Part shown: in pieces, positions 48,841 to 58,104 of the stretch
Numbering within the stretch: the first letter of the stretch is position 1
Layout: the number at the start of each line of letters is the position of its first letter
Source: an uncultured Pseudomonadota bacterium
Lineage (GTDB): Bacteria; Myxococcota_A; UBA796; SXON01
Direction of reading: 5' to 3'
Assembly (NCBI GenBank): GCA_903844155.1
Contig: CAIMSU010000232.1
Coordinates: 1-64,000, forward strand
DNA length: 64,000 bases
Notes under the pieces: generated by a model
Databases searched by the model: none
The model's input: the letters and a program-made list of their open reading frames with translations, nothing else
What the model was told of the DNA's origin: nothing
Program-made: the position numbers and the translations under genes

Positions 48841-49740
48841 ATGGCCGGCCATCTCCTCCAGTTCCTCTGCCCGCGCGCGCCCGTGCCGACCGGGGACCCC
48901 GGCTCGGGAACGCGGCGCCTCACCTTCCTCGGCACGGCGGGGTTCGTCCTGGAAGCGCCCGGGCGCACCCTCGTCCTCGACCCGTACCTTTCCCGTCCCG
49001 GCCTTTTCCGTACAGCGTTCGCGCGCCTCGCCAGCGACGAGGATCTGCTCCGGCGCGTCATCCCGCACGCCGACGACGTGCTGTGCGGGCACAGCCACCA
49101 CGACCACGCCCTCGACGCCCCCGCGCTCTGTCGGCTGACTGGCGCCCGCCTGATCGGCTCCTCAGCGACGCTGCACATGGGCCGGGCCGCGGGGCTGCCC
49201 GAGTCGCAGATGGTGCTGGCGGGGCCGATGCAAGGCGATGCGGGGGCCCGGTTTCCCGCGATCCGGTGCGGCGATGCCCTGGCGACGCCCATCCCCTCGC
49301 TCCACGGCAAAGCGCTGTTTGGACGCGTGCCGTTGCCCGGCGACATCGTCGCGCCCCCTCCCTGGCCGCCCCGGGTGTACGAGCTACGGCACGGCCAGGT
49401 CCTCCTCTGGCTGGTCGACGTGGCCGGCGTGCGGGTCCTCCACGTCGACTCGGCCGAATTCCTCGTCGACGACGTGCGTGCGGCCGTCGGCGACGAAGGG
49501 GTCGACGTTCTGTGCCTGTGCGCGGTCGGCCGACAATACCGCAAGGACTACACCCGCGAGATCGTCGCCATCACCCGGCCCAAAGTGGTGGTGCCGTGCC
49601 ACTGGGACGACTTCACCCTGCCCTACTACACGCCCCCGCGCCAGCTCCCCGGCGTGGACGTGGACGCGTTCTGCGCCGAGATCCGCGCGGCGGGAAGTTC
49701 CGCCGTCGTCCTTGGCTTCGGCCAGTCCTGGGCGTTCTGA
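48841..49740 (+). CDS. metallo-beta-lactamase-fold hydrolase (NAPE-PLD/UlaG-like)
   Basis: 299 residues. LTFLGTAGFVLEAPGRTLVLDPYLSRPG, metal motif CGHSHHDHALDAP (HxHxDH), later His in SLHGKALFG, Asp in LHVDSAEFL, and final His in VVPCHWDDF. The layout without an RNA-processing domain matches lipid- or lactone-type hydrolases. It is divergent from the M16 pair and convergent with the PilB-like gene (3-bp gap). Substrate unknown. Confidence 0.83.
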   Translation: MAGHLLQFLCPRAPVPTGDPGSGTRRLTFLGTAGFVLEAPGRTLVLDPYLSRPGLFRTAFARLASDEDLLRRVIPHADDVLCGHSHHDHALDAPALCRLTGARLIGSSATLHMGRAAGLPESQMVLAGPMQGDAGARFPAIRCGDALATPIPSLHGKALFGRVPLPGDIVAPPPWPPRVYELRHGQVLLWLVDVAGVRVLHVDSAEFLVDDVRAAVGDEGVDVLCLCAVGRQYRKDYTREIVAITRPKVVVPCHWDDFTLPYYTPPRQLPGVDVDAFCAEIRAAGSSAVVLGFGQSWAF

Positions 49741-49743
49741 AGG

Positions 49744-51507
49744 CTACTCGGGCGGGGCGAGCACCCGACGGACCTCCTCGAAGCTGGTCTCGCCGGCCAG
49801 CGCGCGCGCGACGCCCGCGTCCCAGAGCCACACCACGCCCGAATCGTCGCAGGCCTTGCGCAGCGCGTCCTCGCCGCCGTTCGCCCGCAGGATCGCCCGC
49901 AAATTGTTGTTCGGCGCGAGCACTTCGTAGACCGCGATCCGGCCGCGGTAGCCGGTCTCGTTGCACTGCTTGCAGCCAACGGGCACGCGGTGGAGCGCCG
50001 TGGTGACCTGCTCCGGGCTGAGATTGAACTCCACGACCGTGTCGCCCTTGATGGGCTCGGTCTTTGCGCACTGCGAGCACAAGCGCCGCATCAGCCGCTG
50101 AGCGACCACCAATTGCAGGCAGCTCGCCAGCAAGTAGGCCTCCAGGCCCATGTCCATGAGCCGCGCGAACGTCTCGACGATGCCGTTCGTGTGCAGCGTC
50201 GAGAGCACCATGTGCCCGGTCAACGACGCGCGAATTGCGATGGACGACACCTCGTTGTCGCGCATCTCGCCAACGAACACGACGTCCGGGTCCTGGCGCA
50301 GGACCGACCGCAGCGCGCTGGAGAACGTGAGCCCGGCCTTCTCGGCGATCTGCACGTGGTTGGAGCCAGGGATCGCGGATTCGACCGGATCCTCCAACGT
50401 CACGATGTTGATGTCGGGGTCGTTGATGTCGTTGATCGCGGCGTGCAACGTCGTCGTCTTGCCGCTGCCGGTCGGTCCGGTGACGAGCACGAGGCCCTGC
50501 GAGAGGCGGATGACGCGCTTGATCGTCTTGAGCTGGTCCGGGCTGAAGCCAAGCCGCGCCAGATCGGCAAGGTGGGCCTCCTTTTTCATCAACCGGATGA
50601 CGCACTTCTCGCCAAAGACGGTCGGCAACGTCGAGACGCGGAACTGCACGTCCTGGTCGTCCACGCGCATGGACATGTGCCCGTCCTGCGGCTTGCGCTT
50701 CTCGGAGATGTCCATCTCCGAGAGGAGCTTGATGCGCGAGACCATCGGTGGATGCAGGCGTAGGGGCGGGGCGAGCTCGGTCGCCAGCTTCCCGTCGACG
50801 CGAAAGCGGATGCGGAAGAACGTCTCGTAGGGCTCGATGTGGATGTCGCTGGCGCGGCGGTCGATGGCCTGCTTGAGCACGTAGTTGGTGAGGCGCACGA
50901 CGATCGGCACGGCGGCTTCGGGATCTTCGGCCCGAACGCGGCGCGAGATCTCGTCGAGGCCCTCGGTGGGGCTGCCGGGCAGGCCGGGCTGGACGTTGCT
51001 GCGGTCGAGGCCGGTGTCGTTCCCGATCTGGTCCATCAACATGGCCGAGGCGTACCTCGTACTGATGAAGCGGCGGAAGGTCGTCTCGGTGACGAGGCGC
51101 GGCTCCACGCGGGCGAGGCGGGTGCGGGCGAGGATCTCGTCGATGGCCGCGAGGTTCGTGGGGTCGATCATGCCGACGATCAGCACCTTGCCCTTGACCG
51201 CGAGCGGGATGATCTCATGCTTGCGGATGACCGCTTCGGGCAGCAACCGGAGGATCTCGGGGGGCGGGTTGATCGACTCCACGTCGCACGTCTCCAGCCC
51301 AAGCTGCTTGCCAAGGCTGGATTCAAGGTGCTGCTCGGTGATGTAACCCAGGGTGACGAGCACGGATCCGAGGCGGCCGCCGTGGGTTTTCTGGTGTCCC
51401 AACGCGAACACGAGCTGGTCGGGCGTGATGAGCCCCGACTCCACGAGCATGTCGCCGAGGCGGCGCTTGCGCCGCTGGGGGTTGAGGGTCTTCCGGGGGT
51501 CGGCCAA
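49744..51507 (-). CDS. PilB/GspE-family ATPase with MshEN-type N-terminal domain
   Basis: 587 residues from the TTG at 51507 (GGAG 5 nt upstream), which gives the usual opening KTLNPQRRKRRLGDMLVESG. An ATG at 51450 would cut into this domain; a frame up to 51744 adds non-homologous sequence. MshEN-like N-terminal domain with LITPDQLVFALGHQKTHGGRLG, typical of c-di-GMP-binding members. Walker A GPTGSGKTTTLH near 345, DPDVVFVGEMRDNE, LSTLHTNG, and zinc Cys CSQCAK and CKQCNETGYRG. It powers type IV pilus or type II secretion assembly. The second full-length ATPase of this family here, alone without its operon. Confidence 0.88.
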   Translation of the reverse strand: MADPRKTLNPQRRKRRLGDMLVESGLITPDQLVFALGHQKTHGGRLGSVLVTLGYITEQHLESSLGKQLGLETCDVESINPPPEILRLLPEAVIRKHEIIPLAVKGKVLIVGMIDPTNLAAIDEILARTRLARVEPRLVTETTFRRFISTRYASAMLMDQIGNDTGLDRSNVQPGLPGSPTEGLDEISRRVRAEDPEAAVPIVVRLTNYVLKQAIDRRASDIHIEPYETFFRIRFRVDGKLATELAPPLRLHPPMVSRIKLLSEMDISEKRKPQDGHMSMRVDDQDVQFRVSTLPTVFGEKCVIRLMKKEAHLADLARLGFSPDQLKTIKRVIRLSQGLVLVTGPTGSGKTTTLHAAINDINDPDINIVTLEDPVESAIPGSNHVQIAEKAGLTFSSALRSVLRQDPDVVFVGEMRDNEVSSIAIRASLTGHMVLSTLHTNGIVETFARLMDMGLEAYLLASCLQLVVAQRLMRRLCSQCAKTEPIKGDTVVEFNLSPEQVTTALHRVPVGCKQCNETGYRGRIAVYEVLAPNNNLRAILRANGGEDALRKACDDSGVVWLWDAGVARALAGETSFEEVRRVLAPPE

Positions 51508-51681
51508 GCGGGCTCCAGGGTGGGCCGGGGCAGGGTCTCCCGGCTCCCTCCGCCGAGGCCAAGGGCGGGATGAGACCGGCATCGGGGGCGGTCGGCCGGG
51601 TTTCGGGTGTGCAGGCGCACACGGGGCTGTGCGATATCGCCCAATCTGCGACGCGGCGTGCCGTGAAGACGAGTTCAATGC

Positions 51682-51697
51682 TGGCACAGCCATTGCA
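51682..51697 (+). promoter_or_regulatory. sigma-54-type -24/-12 promoter
   Basis: TGGCACAGCCATTGCA matches the consensus TGGCAC-N5-TTGCW exactly. Transcription would start near 51708, 29 nt before the small ORF at 51737 and about 106 nt before the TolC-like gene. Confidence 0.75.
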
Positions 51698-51736
51698 GCG
51701 GGGCTCCACATCCACACCCTGCTACCGGAGTTCAGC

Positions 51737-51796
51737 ATGGTCACCTTCCGCCTCTTCGCGCCCTACCCCGCAGGAAACTGCGGGGTCACGTTCTGA
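51737..51796 (+). CDS. 19-residue leader ORF before the TolC-like gene
   Basis: ATG at 51737 with CCGGAG six nt upstream; the peptide is MVTFRLFAPYPAGNCGVTF. It lies 17 bp before the TolC-like ORF and downstream of the sigma-54 site. The stop follows a stable hairpin inside its own coding sequence. A cis-acting leader peptide is a reasonable guess. Too short for any homology argument. Confidence 0.4.
   Translation: MVTFRLFAPYPAGNCGVTF
51766..51785 (+). promoter_or_regulatory. perfect 8-bp hairpin with GAAA tetraloop inside the leader ORF
   Basis: CCCCGCAG-GAAA-CTGCGGGG, fully paired with a GNRA tetraloop. No T-run follows, so it is not a standard terminator. A ribosome translating the leader would melt it, offering a coupling or pausing mechanism. 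Confidence 0.55.
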
Positions 51797-51813
51797 CGGC
51801 GGGGCGTCCAGCC

Positions 51814-53268
51814 GTGGGTGCCCGGGGGATCACGTTTTGCGGATTACTGGCGTTATCGCAGGTGTTTGCCGTTCGACATGCCCGCGCGGGTGACGCTCCC
51901 GCTGATCTCGACGCCCTCCTGGCTCTCGCTCTGGACCGTCACCCCGAGGCCGCGGCGTTGACGGCTGACGCGCACGCTGGTCGTGCTGAGGCCATCGCTG
52001 CCGGTCGCCCGATGGACCCGGAGTGGATGATCGGCGCCCAGGCGCTCGGCGCGATGCCGTCCTCGCTCGACCCGACGATGCTGATGGTGGGCTTCAACCA
52101 GACGATCCAGCTCCCTGCCGCGTACCAGGCCCCTCGCGCCCGGGCGTCGTTGGACGTGCGATGGGCGGAGGAGGAGGAGTTCCGCCTCGAAGCCGACCTT
52201 CGCGAGACCCTCTGGGAGACCGCCGCCCGCCTGCATGCCGATGGCCTCGAAGCCACCGCGCTCGACGACGAGGTCGCCGCCGCGGAAGCCGCGCTCGCTT
52301 TTGGGCGGGCCCGATACGCGGCAGGTGCGGGCACGACGGCGCCGATGCCACGGTCGTCCTCGGCCGTCCCGGCTGCGGCTGGAGCGGGTCGGCCCGTGGT
52401 CCAGCGCCCGGAAGCTGGCGCGGTCGGGATGGGGGCGATGACGGGGATGGGCGGCGGGCAGGCGACAACCGGGACGATGACGGGGACCGGGTCGATGCCG
52501 GGGATGGGTGGGTCGACGCCGGGGATGGGGGCGATGACGGGGATGGGCGGGGCGATGACGGGGATGGGGGCTGAGGGGCTCGCCGCGTTGCTCGGGCTGC
52601 AGACGCAGGTGGCGCGCGTGCAGGCCGACCGGGCGGCGCTCGCGGCGACCACGGATGGCGAGCGTGCGCGGCTCGCCTTGATCGTCGGCGACGACGTTGC
52701 CGGACTGGTCGCTGCCGACCCATCCCGGTTCGTCGGTGTGCCGACGGCGCCCCGCGCGCAGCCCGAGCGCACCCTGGCCGCCACCACGGTCCGGATGGCG
52801 ACGGCGGACCTGACCATCGCGCGGACGGCCCGCCAGCCGACCTTCATGGTCGCGACCGCGCTCCGGGTGATGCCTGAGGGCATGATCGACGGTGTGGATG
52901 CGCAGCTTGGCGTGATGTTCCCGGTCTGGGACGGCGCCCACGCGCGCATCGAGGCGGAAGCGGCAGACGTGGACGCCGCGAGTCGCCGCGCCGACATGGT
53001 CGGCCGTGAGCTGGACGAGGCCATCGCCATTGCGCGGAGCGACGAAGCCGCCGCCGAAGCCCGCGCCACCGCGCTGAACACCCTCGCCCGGCCATCCGCT
53101 CGCGCCGCCTGGAGCGCCGCGCTCGCCGTCTGGGGCACCGGCTCCGGCACCACCGCCGACCTCGTCAGCGCATGGCAGCAGGACGTGGCCGTCACCCGCG
53201 ACGCCATCGCTGCAGACCTCGCCGCCGAGCTTGCCCGCGCGCGCGTCGCCCGCCTGGAGGGGAGATGA
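51814..53268 (+). CDS. TolC-family outer-membrane efflux protein with a Met/Gly-rich insert
   Basis: 484 residues. Signal-like N-terminus (GITFCGLLALSQVFAVRHARA). The first OEP half has LALALDRHPEAAALTADAHAGRAEAIAAGRPMDPEWMIG and a long coiled coil (EEEFRLEADLRETLWETAARLHADGLEATALDDEVAAAE). Residues about 200-253 are an insert with 11 Met (GMGAMTGMGGG, SMPGMGG, AMTGMGGAMTGMG). The second half repeats the helical hairpin. TolC/CusC proteins form the outer channel of tripartite exporters; Met-rich motifs often bind Cu(I)/Ag(I). No periplasmic adaptor or RND pump is adjacent. Confidence 0.8.
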   Translation: MGARGITFCGLLALSQVFAVRHARAGDAPADLDALLALALDRHPEAAALTADAHAGRAEAIAAGRPMDPEWMIGAQALGAMPSSLDPTMLMVGFNQTIQLPAAYQAPRARASLDVRWAEEEEFRLEADLRETLWETAARLHADGLEATALDDEVAAAEAALAFGRARYAAGAGTTAPMPRSSSAVPAAAGAGRPVVQRPEAGAVGMGAMTGMGGGQATTGTMTGTGSMPGMGGSTPGMGAMTGMGGAMTGMGAEGLAALLGLQTQVARVQADRAALAATTDGERARLALIVGDDVAGLVAADPSRFVGVPTAPRAQPERTLAATTVRMATADLTIARTARQPTFMVATALRVMPEGMIDGVDAQLGVMFPVWDGAHARIEAEAADVDAASRRADMVGRELDEAIAIARSDEAAAEARATALNTLARPSARAAWSAALAVWGTGSGTTADLVSAWQQDVAVTRDAIAADLAAELARARVARLEGR

Positions 53269-53305
53269 ACCGCATTGTTGCCCGTTCCCGGGCTGAGGAG
53301 TGACG

Positions 53306-54676
53306 ATGTTCCTGACATTTCTGGGTGGTGCCGGCACGATGACCGGATCGAAGACGCTGCTGGAGGCGGGCGACGCGCGCATCCTCATTGACTGCGGCTT
53401 GTTCCAGGGGTTGAAGCAGCTACGGCTGCAGAACCGCGCCACGCCGCCGGTGGATGTGCGGTCACTCTCGGCCGTCATCCTCACGCACGCCCACATCGAC
53501 CACTCCGGCTACCTGCCCGCGCTGGTGAAAGCCGGCTTTCGTGGTGACATCTGGTGCACGGACGGCACCGCGGATCTCTGCCGTGTCATCCTGCCCGATG
53601 CCGGGCACCTCCAGGAAGAGGACGCGCACTATGCCAACAAACGGGGCTTCTCCCGCCATCATCCGGCGCAGCCGCTGTTCACCCGCGACGACGCGGACCG
53701 GTGCCTGGAGCGCCTCAGCCCGGTGCGGTACAGCGCCGAATTCGCCCCGGCGATGGGCATCACCGCACGCTTCCGGCGAGCCGGGCACATCGTCGGCGCC
53801 GCGCGCGTGGAATTGACTGTTGGCGGCCGACAGATCGTGTTTTCCGGCGACGTCGGCCGGCCCGTCGACCCCCTCCTCCTGCCCCCCGATCCGCTCGATC
53901 CCGCCGACGTGATCCTGGTCGAGTCCACCTACGGCGACCGGAGGCACGAGCCCGGCGATCCGGCCGATGCCCTGGCGACGATGCTCCGCCCCGTCCTCGA
54001 ACGCGGCGGCGTCGTGATGGTGCCCGCCTTCGCCGTCGGCCGCGCGCAGACGATCCTGCACCTCGTCACCCGGTTGAAGGCTGAGGGGCGTCTGCCGGAC
54101 GTGCCCGTGTACCTCGACAGCCCCATGGCGATCGACGCGACCGAGATCTACCGCCGCCACGTCGACGACCACCGCCTCTCCCCGCAGGAGTGCGCCGCGA
54201 TGTGCCGCGCGGCCACGTTCACCCGCACGCCCGACGAATCCAAGGCGATGAACCGTCAGGAAGGGCCGATGATCATCATCGCCGGGAGCGGCATGGCGAC
54301 GGGCGGACGGATCGTCCACCACCTGGCGCAACGCGGGCCGGACCCGAAGAACGCCTTGTTGTTCGCGGGGTTCCAGGCGGCGGGGACGCGCGGGCAGGCG
54401 CTGCTGAACGGGGCGGAGGGCGTGAAGATCCACGGGCAGTGGGTGCCGATCCGGGCCGAGCGTCTGCGGCTGGACAGCATCTCCGCCCACGCCGACGCGG
54501 GCGAGCTGCTGGACTGGCTGGCGACGATGGTGGCCAACGGCGGGTCCGGGCCCTCCCGCGTGTACATCAACCACGGCGAGCCGGCGGCGTCCGACGCGCT
54601 CCGGGTCCGCATCCGGGACCGGTTCGGCTGGGAGGCCGAGGTGGCCAGGCCCGACCAACGCGTGGAGCTGCCGTGA
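53306..54676 (+). CDS. beta-CASP metallo-beta-lactamase ribonuclease-like protein
   Basis: 456 residues from the ATG at 53306 (GAGGAG 5 nt upstream). MBL part: FLGGAGTMTGSKTLLEAGDARILIDCG, metal motif LTHAHIDHSGYLP, GHIVGAARVEL, SGDVGRP, ESTYGDRRH. Beta-CASP part: FAVGRAQTILHLV, YLDSPMAIDATEIYRRH, IIIAGSGMATGGRIVHHL, SISAHADAGELLDWL (motif with final His). This family (YmdB/Ysh1-like) processes RNA 3' or 5' ends. Its stop overlaps the P-type ATPase start (GTGA). Confidence 0.9.
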   Translation: MFLTFLGGAGTMTGSKTLLEAGDARILIDCGLFQGLKQLRLQNRATPPVDVRSLSAVILTHAHIDHSGYLPALVKAGFRGDIWCTDGTADLCRVILPDAGHLQEEDAHYANKRGFSRHHPAQPLFTRDDADRCLERLSPVRYSAEFAPAMGITARFRRAGHIVGAARVELTVGGRQIVFSGDVGRPVDPLLLPPDPLDPADVILVESTYGDRRHEPGDPADALATMLRPVLERGGVVMVPAFAVGRAQTILHLVTRLKAEGRLPDVPVYLDSPMAIDATEIYRRHVDDHRLSPQECAAMCRAATFTRTPDESKAMNRQEGPMIIIAGSGMATGGRIVHHLAQRGPDPKNALLFAGFQAAGTRGQALLNGAEGVKIHGQWVPIRAERLRLDSISAHADAGELLDWLATMVANGGSGPSRVYINHGEPAASDALRVRIRDRFGWEAEVARPDQRVELP

Positions 54677-57096
54677 CGCCGGCGGCTCCGGTGTCCGGCC
54701 GGACCGTCGCCGCGAGCCCGTCAACCGGATTGACCGCCGCCATCGCCGCAGAGCGGCTCGCGGAATTTGGCCGGAACGAAATCCAACGCCAGGCCCGAAC
54801 GCCGCCGTGGAAGATGCTCGTCGGCCAGTTCACGAGCCCCGTCATCGCGCTGCTCGTCGTGTCCAGCATCATCGCGCTGGCGCTCGGGCAGGTCGCGGAC
54901 GGGGTCGCGATCCTCACGATCGTCGCGCTCAACGGCGTCATCGGCTTTTTTCAGGAGTTTCGTGCCGAACGTGCTGTCATGGCGCTGCGAGCGATGACCG
55001 CCCCGCGCGCTCGTGTCCTGCGCGACGGGCACGCGCAGGTGATCCCCGCAGCCGACGTCGTCCCCGGCGACCTCCTCCTCCTCAAGGCCGGCGACCTCGT
55101 CGCCGCAGACGCCCGGCTTGTCGAGGTGAACGGCCTCGCCGTCAACGAAGCGGCGCTCACCGGCGAGTCCCTTCCCGTCGACAAGGACCCCACGCCCCTC
55201 GGCGACGACGTCGCGCTGCCCGACCGGCGCGACCACGTGTACGCCGGCACCGCCATCGTCGCCGGGACTGCCACCGCCGACGTCTACGCGACCGGCATGA
55301 AGACCGAGCTTGGCCACATCGCGCACCTGCTCGCGACCGCCGAGGACGCCGACACGCCGCTGCAGATCGAGCTGGCACGCGTCTCCGGCACGCTGATCAA
55401 GCTCTGCCTCGGGATCGTCGCAGCCGTGGGGATCCTCGGGTTCGCGCAGGGGCTGGGCTGGCTGGACGTGCTTCTCTCGTCCGTCTCGCTCGCTGTGGCG
55501 GCGGTGCCCGAAGGCCTCCCGGCCGTCGTCACCATCGCGCTCGCTGTTGGGATCCAGCGGATGGCGGCCCGGAATGTGCTCGTCCGACGCCTGCCTGCGG
55601 TTGAGACCCTCGGCGCCGCCACGGTCATCTGCACGGACAAGACCGGCACGTTGACCACTGGAAAGATGACCGTCCGCGACGTGTGGGCCAGGGACCCGCG
55701 CGCCGCCGCCACCGCCGCTGTCGCGTGCTGCGATGCCGACCTCGTCACCGCGACCGGCGACCCCACCGAGCTGGCGCTCCTGGCGTGGGGGCGCGGCCTC
55801 GGGCTCGACCGGGCGACGGTCGAAACCGCGAACCCCCGTCGCTCGGTGCACCCCTTTGACGCCACCCGAAAACGCATGTCGATCCTACGGAGTGACGGCG
55901 TCCTGTACGTGAAGGGCGCGCCGGATCGCATGCTTGGGCTGTGCGTCTCCGGGACGGATGGGGCGACGGAGGCGGGCGAGGCGATGGCGGCGCGGGGGTT
56001 GCGGGTCCTCGCGCTGGCGACGGGTACGGACGACGGGAGTGACGATCCCGAACGCGGGCTCACGCTGCTCGGCCTGGTCGGCATCGCGGATCCGCCGCGC
56101 CCGGACGCGGTCACAGCGGTGGCAGCGGCCGCCGCCGCGGGCATTCGCACCGTCATGATCACCGGCGATCACCCCGTCACCGCCGAGGCCATCGCCCGCG
56201 AGATGGGCATGCTTTCACCGGGCGAGGCCGCGGAGGGCTTCGTGCACGCCCGCGCGACCCCCGAGGACAAGCTGCGCATCGTGCGGATGTGGAAGGAGCG
56301 CGGCGCCATCGTTGCGATGACGGGCGACGGCGTGAACGATGCGCCTGCGCTGCGCGAAGCCCACGTCGGCATCGCGATGGGGCGCGGCGGGACGGAGGTC
56401 ACGCGCGAGGCGGCGGACATCGTGCTCTCCGACGACAATTACGCCAGCATCGTCGCCGGCGTGCGCGAGGGGCGGGCGATCTATGACAACATCCAGAAGA
56501 CCGTCGTGTACCTGATGGCTGGGAACCTCGGGGAGCTGCTCGTGATGTTGGGCGCGGGGCTCGCGGGGATGCCGCTCCCGCTGCTGCCCATCCAACTCTT
56601 GTGGATCAACCTCGTCACCGACGGCCTCCCGGCGCTGGCGATGGTCGTGGACCCGCCCGAGGCCGACGTGCTCGCGCGACCGCCGCGTCGCCAGTCCCAG
56701 CCGATGCTCGGGCGGCAGGAGTGGACGACGATCGTGTGGACGGGCGCGCTTCAAGGGGCGACGACGCTGGGGATCTACGCGTGGACGTTGCCGCACGAGG
56801 GGCTGGCTGCGGCGCGCAACATGGCGTTCACCACGATCGTGTTCGGCGAGCTGTTCCGGGGGTTCGCGGCCCGCAGTCGCACGCGGACGTTCTGGGAGGT
56901 GGGGGCGCTGTCGAACATGCCGCTGCTGCTCGTCGTCATCGTCTCGACCGCAGTCCAGCTCACGCTCCACCACGTCCCGGTCGCGGAGCGCTTCTTCGGC
57001 GTCACGCCCATCTCGCTCGCCGATTGCCTGCTTTCGTTGGGGCTTGGGCTCGTGCCCGTCACGTTGGTGGAGCTGAGCAAGCTGGCGCGGCGGTGA
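54673..57096 (+). CDS. P-type (P2) cation-transporting ATPase
   Basis: 807 residues from a GTG overlapping the beta-CASP stop. N-terminal cation-ATPase domain (GLTAAIAAERLAEFGRNEI), A-domain NEAALTGESLPVDK, M4 AVPEGLPAVVTIALAVG (PEGLP as in Ca2+ pumps), phosphorylated Asp322 in ICTDKTGTLTTGKMT, hinge MTGDGVNDAPALREAHVG, M5-M6 with NLVTDGLPALAM. These motifs are those of P2-type Ca2+/Mn2+ ATPases; no CPx heavy-metal motif. It is likely an inner-membrane Ca2+ or Mn2+ exporter, odd beside a Met-rich TolC. Confidence 0.9.
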   Translation: MTPAAPVSGRTVAASPSTGLTAAIAAERLAEFGRNEIQRQARTPPWKMLVGQFTSPVIALLVVSSIIALALGQVADGVAILTIVALNGVIGFFQEFRAERAVMALRAMTAPRARVLRDGHAQVIPAADVVPGDLLLLKAGDLVAADARLVEVNGLAVNEAALTGESLPVDKDPTPLGDDVALPDRRDHVYAGTAIVAGTATADVYATGMKTELGHIAHLLATAEDADTPLQIELARVSGTLIKLCLGIVAAVGILGFAQGLGWLDVLLSSVSLAVAAVPEGLPAVVTIALAVGIQRMAARNVLVRRLPAVETLGAATVICTDKTGTLTTGKMTVRDVWARDPRAAATAAVACCDADLVTATGDPTELALLAWGRGLGLDRATVETANPRRSVHPFDATRKRMSILRSDGVLYVKGAPDRMLGLCVSGTDGATEAGEAMAARGLRVLALATGTDDGSDDPERGLTLLGLVGIADPPRPDAVTAVAAAAAAGIRTVMITGDHPVTAEAIAREMGMLSPGEAAEGFVHARATPEDKLRIVRMWKERGAIVAMTGDGVNDAPALREAHVGIAMGRGGTEVTREAADIVLSDDNYASIVAGVREGRAIYDNIQKTVVYLMAGNLGELLVMLGAGLAGMPLPLLPIQLLWINLVTDGLPALAMVVDPPEADVLARPPRRQSQPMLGRQEWTTIVWTGALQGATTLGIYAWTLPHEGLAAARNMAFTTIVFGELFRGFAARSRTRTFWEVGALSNMPLLLVVIVSTAVQLTLHHVPVAERFFGVTPISLADCLLSLGLGLVPVTLVELSKLARR

Positions 57097-57368
57097 CGGG
57101 ATCGCCGGAGCGATCGGTGGTGCCCTGGCCCTCGTTGGTGATGTCGCCGAACCTCGGCTCAAATTGAGTCGCACAGGGTCAGGGTGATGGACAGGCTCCC
57201 GCCGGGCAAGACCCGCGCCGAACGTCCGGGCGGAAACTTCCGACGTTCGCTGGGGATCGGAGGGCGTGGAGGGACCCGGACCGCCGCCGGGGCGCGGGTG
57301 GCATGGATCGTGCTTGCGCCAGAGGCATTGCTCGCCCGACGCCCACATTTCCACCGAGGACCCCTGCC

Positions 57369-58019
57369 ATGCGCCATCCCCTACTCGCCTCGTACCCGCG
57401 CCGTGGTGGCCCCGTGCTTTTGCTCCTCGCCGCCGGTCTCCAGCCGACGCCGCACGCGTTCGCGGGCGCTGATCCGATGGGCATCGCGTTGTCCGAGGTC
57501 GCCCTCCCCACCACCGAGAGTGCTGTCGCGCCCGAGGTGAATCCGCCAGGCGACATTCCCGACTCCCAGGTGTTCATCCGGTACAATTCGACGAGCGGCG
57601 GCTTTTCGTTGGAAGTCCCGGAGGGCTGGGCCCGAACGCAGTCTCCCGCCGCCACGACGGCGACCGCCGCGCAGTGGGCACGCTGGATCGACAAGCTCGA
57701 TGGCGTCATCGTGACCGTTGCGCCTGCGGCTGCTGCCCCGTCGACGGACGCGATTCGGACGACGCTGGACAGCGCCAGCCGCGCCGTGATCGTGGACAAG
57801 GTCCAGGCCATCCAGTTGCCGATGGGCAGCGTGTTCAGGGCGGACTTCCATGCGAACTCCGATCCAAACCCCGTGACCTCCAAGCAGGTTCGGCTGGAAG
57901 AGGCCGCGTGGTTCTGCTTCCGCGGCGGCAAGCTGCTGACCCTCACCGTTTGGGCGCCGGCCGGGGCGGACAACGTGGACCAGTGGGACCGGATGTCCAA
58001 GAGCCTGCGGTGGAAATGA
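57369..58019 (+). CDS. exported protein of unknown function
   Basis: 216 residues from the ATG at 57369, chosen because it starts a signal-like stretch (RRGGPVLLLLAAGLQPTPHAFAGA). The mature part (SQVFIRYNSTSGGFSLEVPEGWARTQSP ... TLDSASRAVIVDKVQAIQL ... TVWAPAGADNVDQWDRMSKSLRW) has the pattern of PsbP/DUF1795-like exported domains, which have no settled role. The 57097-57368 gap before it holds only a short CTCAAATTGAG palindrome at 57158-57168. Confidence 0.65.
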   Translation: MRHPLLASYPRRGGPVLLLLAAGLQPTPHAFAGADPMGIALSEVALPTTESAVAPEVNPPGDIPDSQVFIRYNSTSGGFSLEVPEGWARTQSPAATTATAAQWARWIDKLDGVIVTVAPAAAAPSTDAIRTTLDSASRAVIVDKVQAIQLPMGSVFRADFHANSDPNPVTSKQVRLEEAAWFCFRGGKLLTLTVWAPAGADNVDQWDRMSKSLRWK

Positions 58020-58104
58020 CCCATCCGCGGCCGAGTTCGACCGCGGGTGCGGACGCCCCGGAGTCGGACTACGGGACGAGCGCGACGCTCGATGGGCTGG
58101 AGCG

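Noticed and set aside
57097-57368. Gene in the gap after the P-type ATPase
   Set aside because: Open frames here lack a ribosome-binding site and any recognisable motif; only a short CTCAAATTGAG palindrome is seen.
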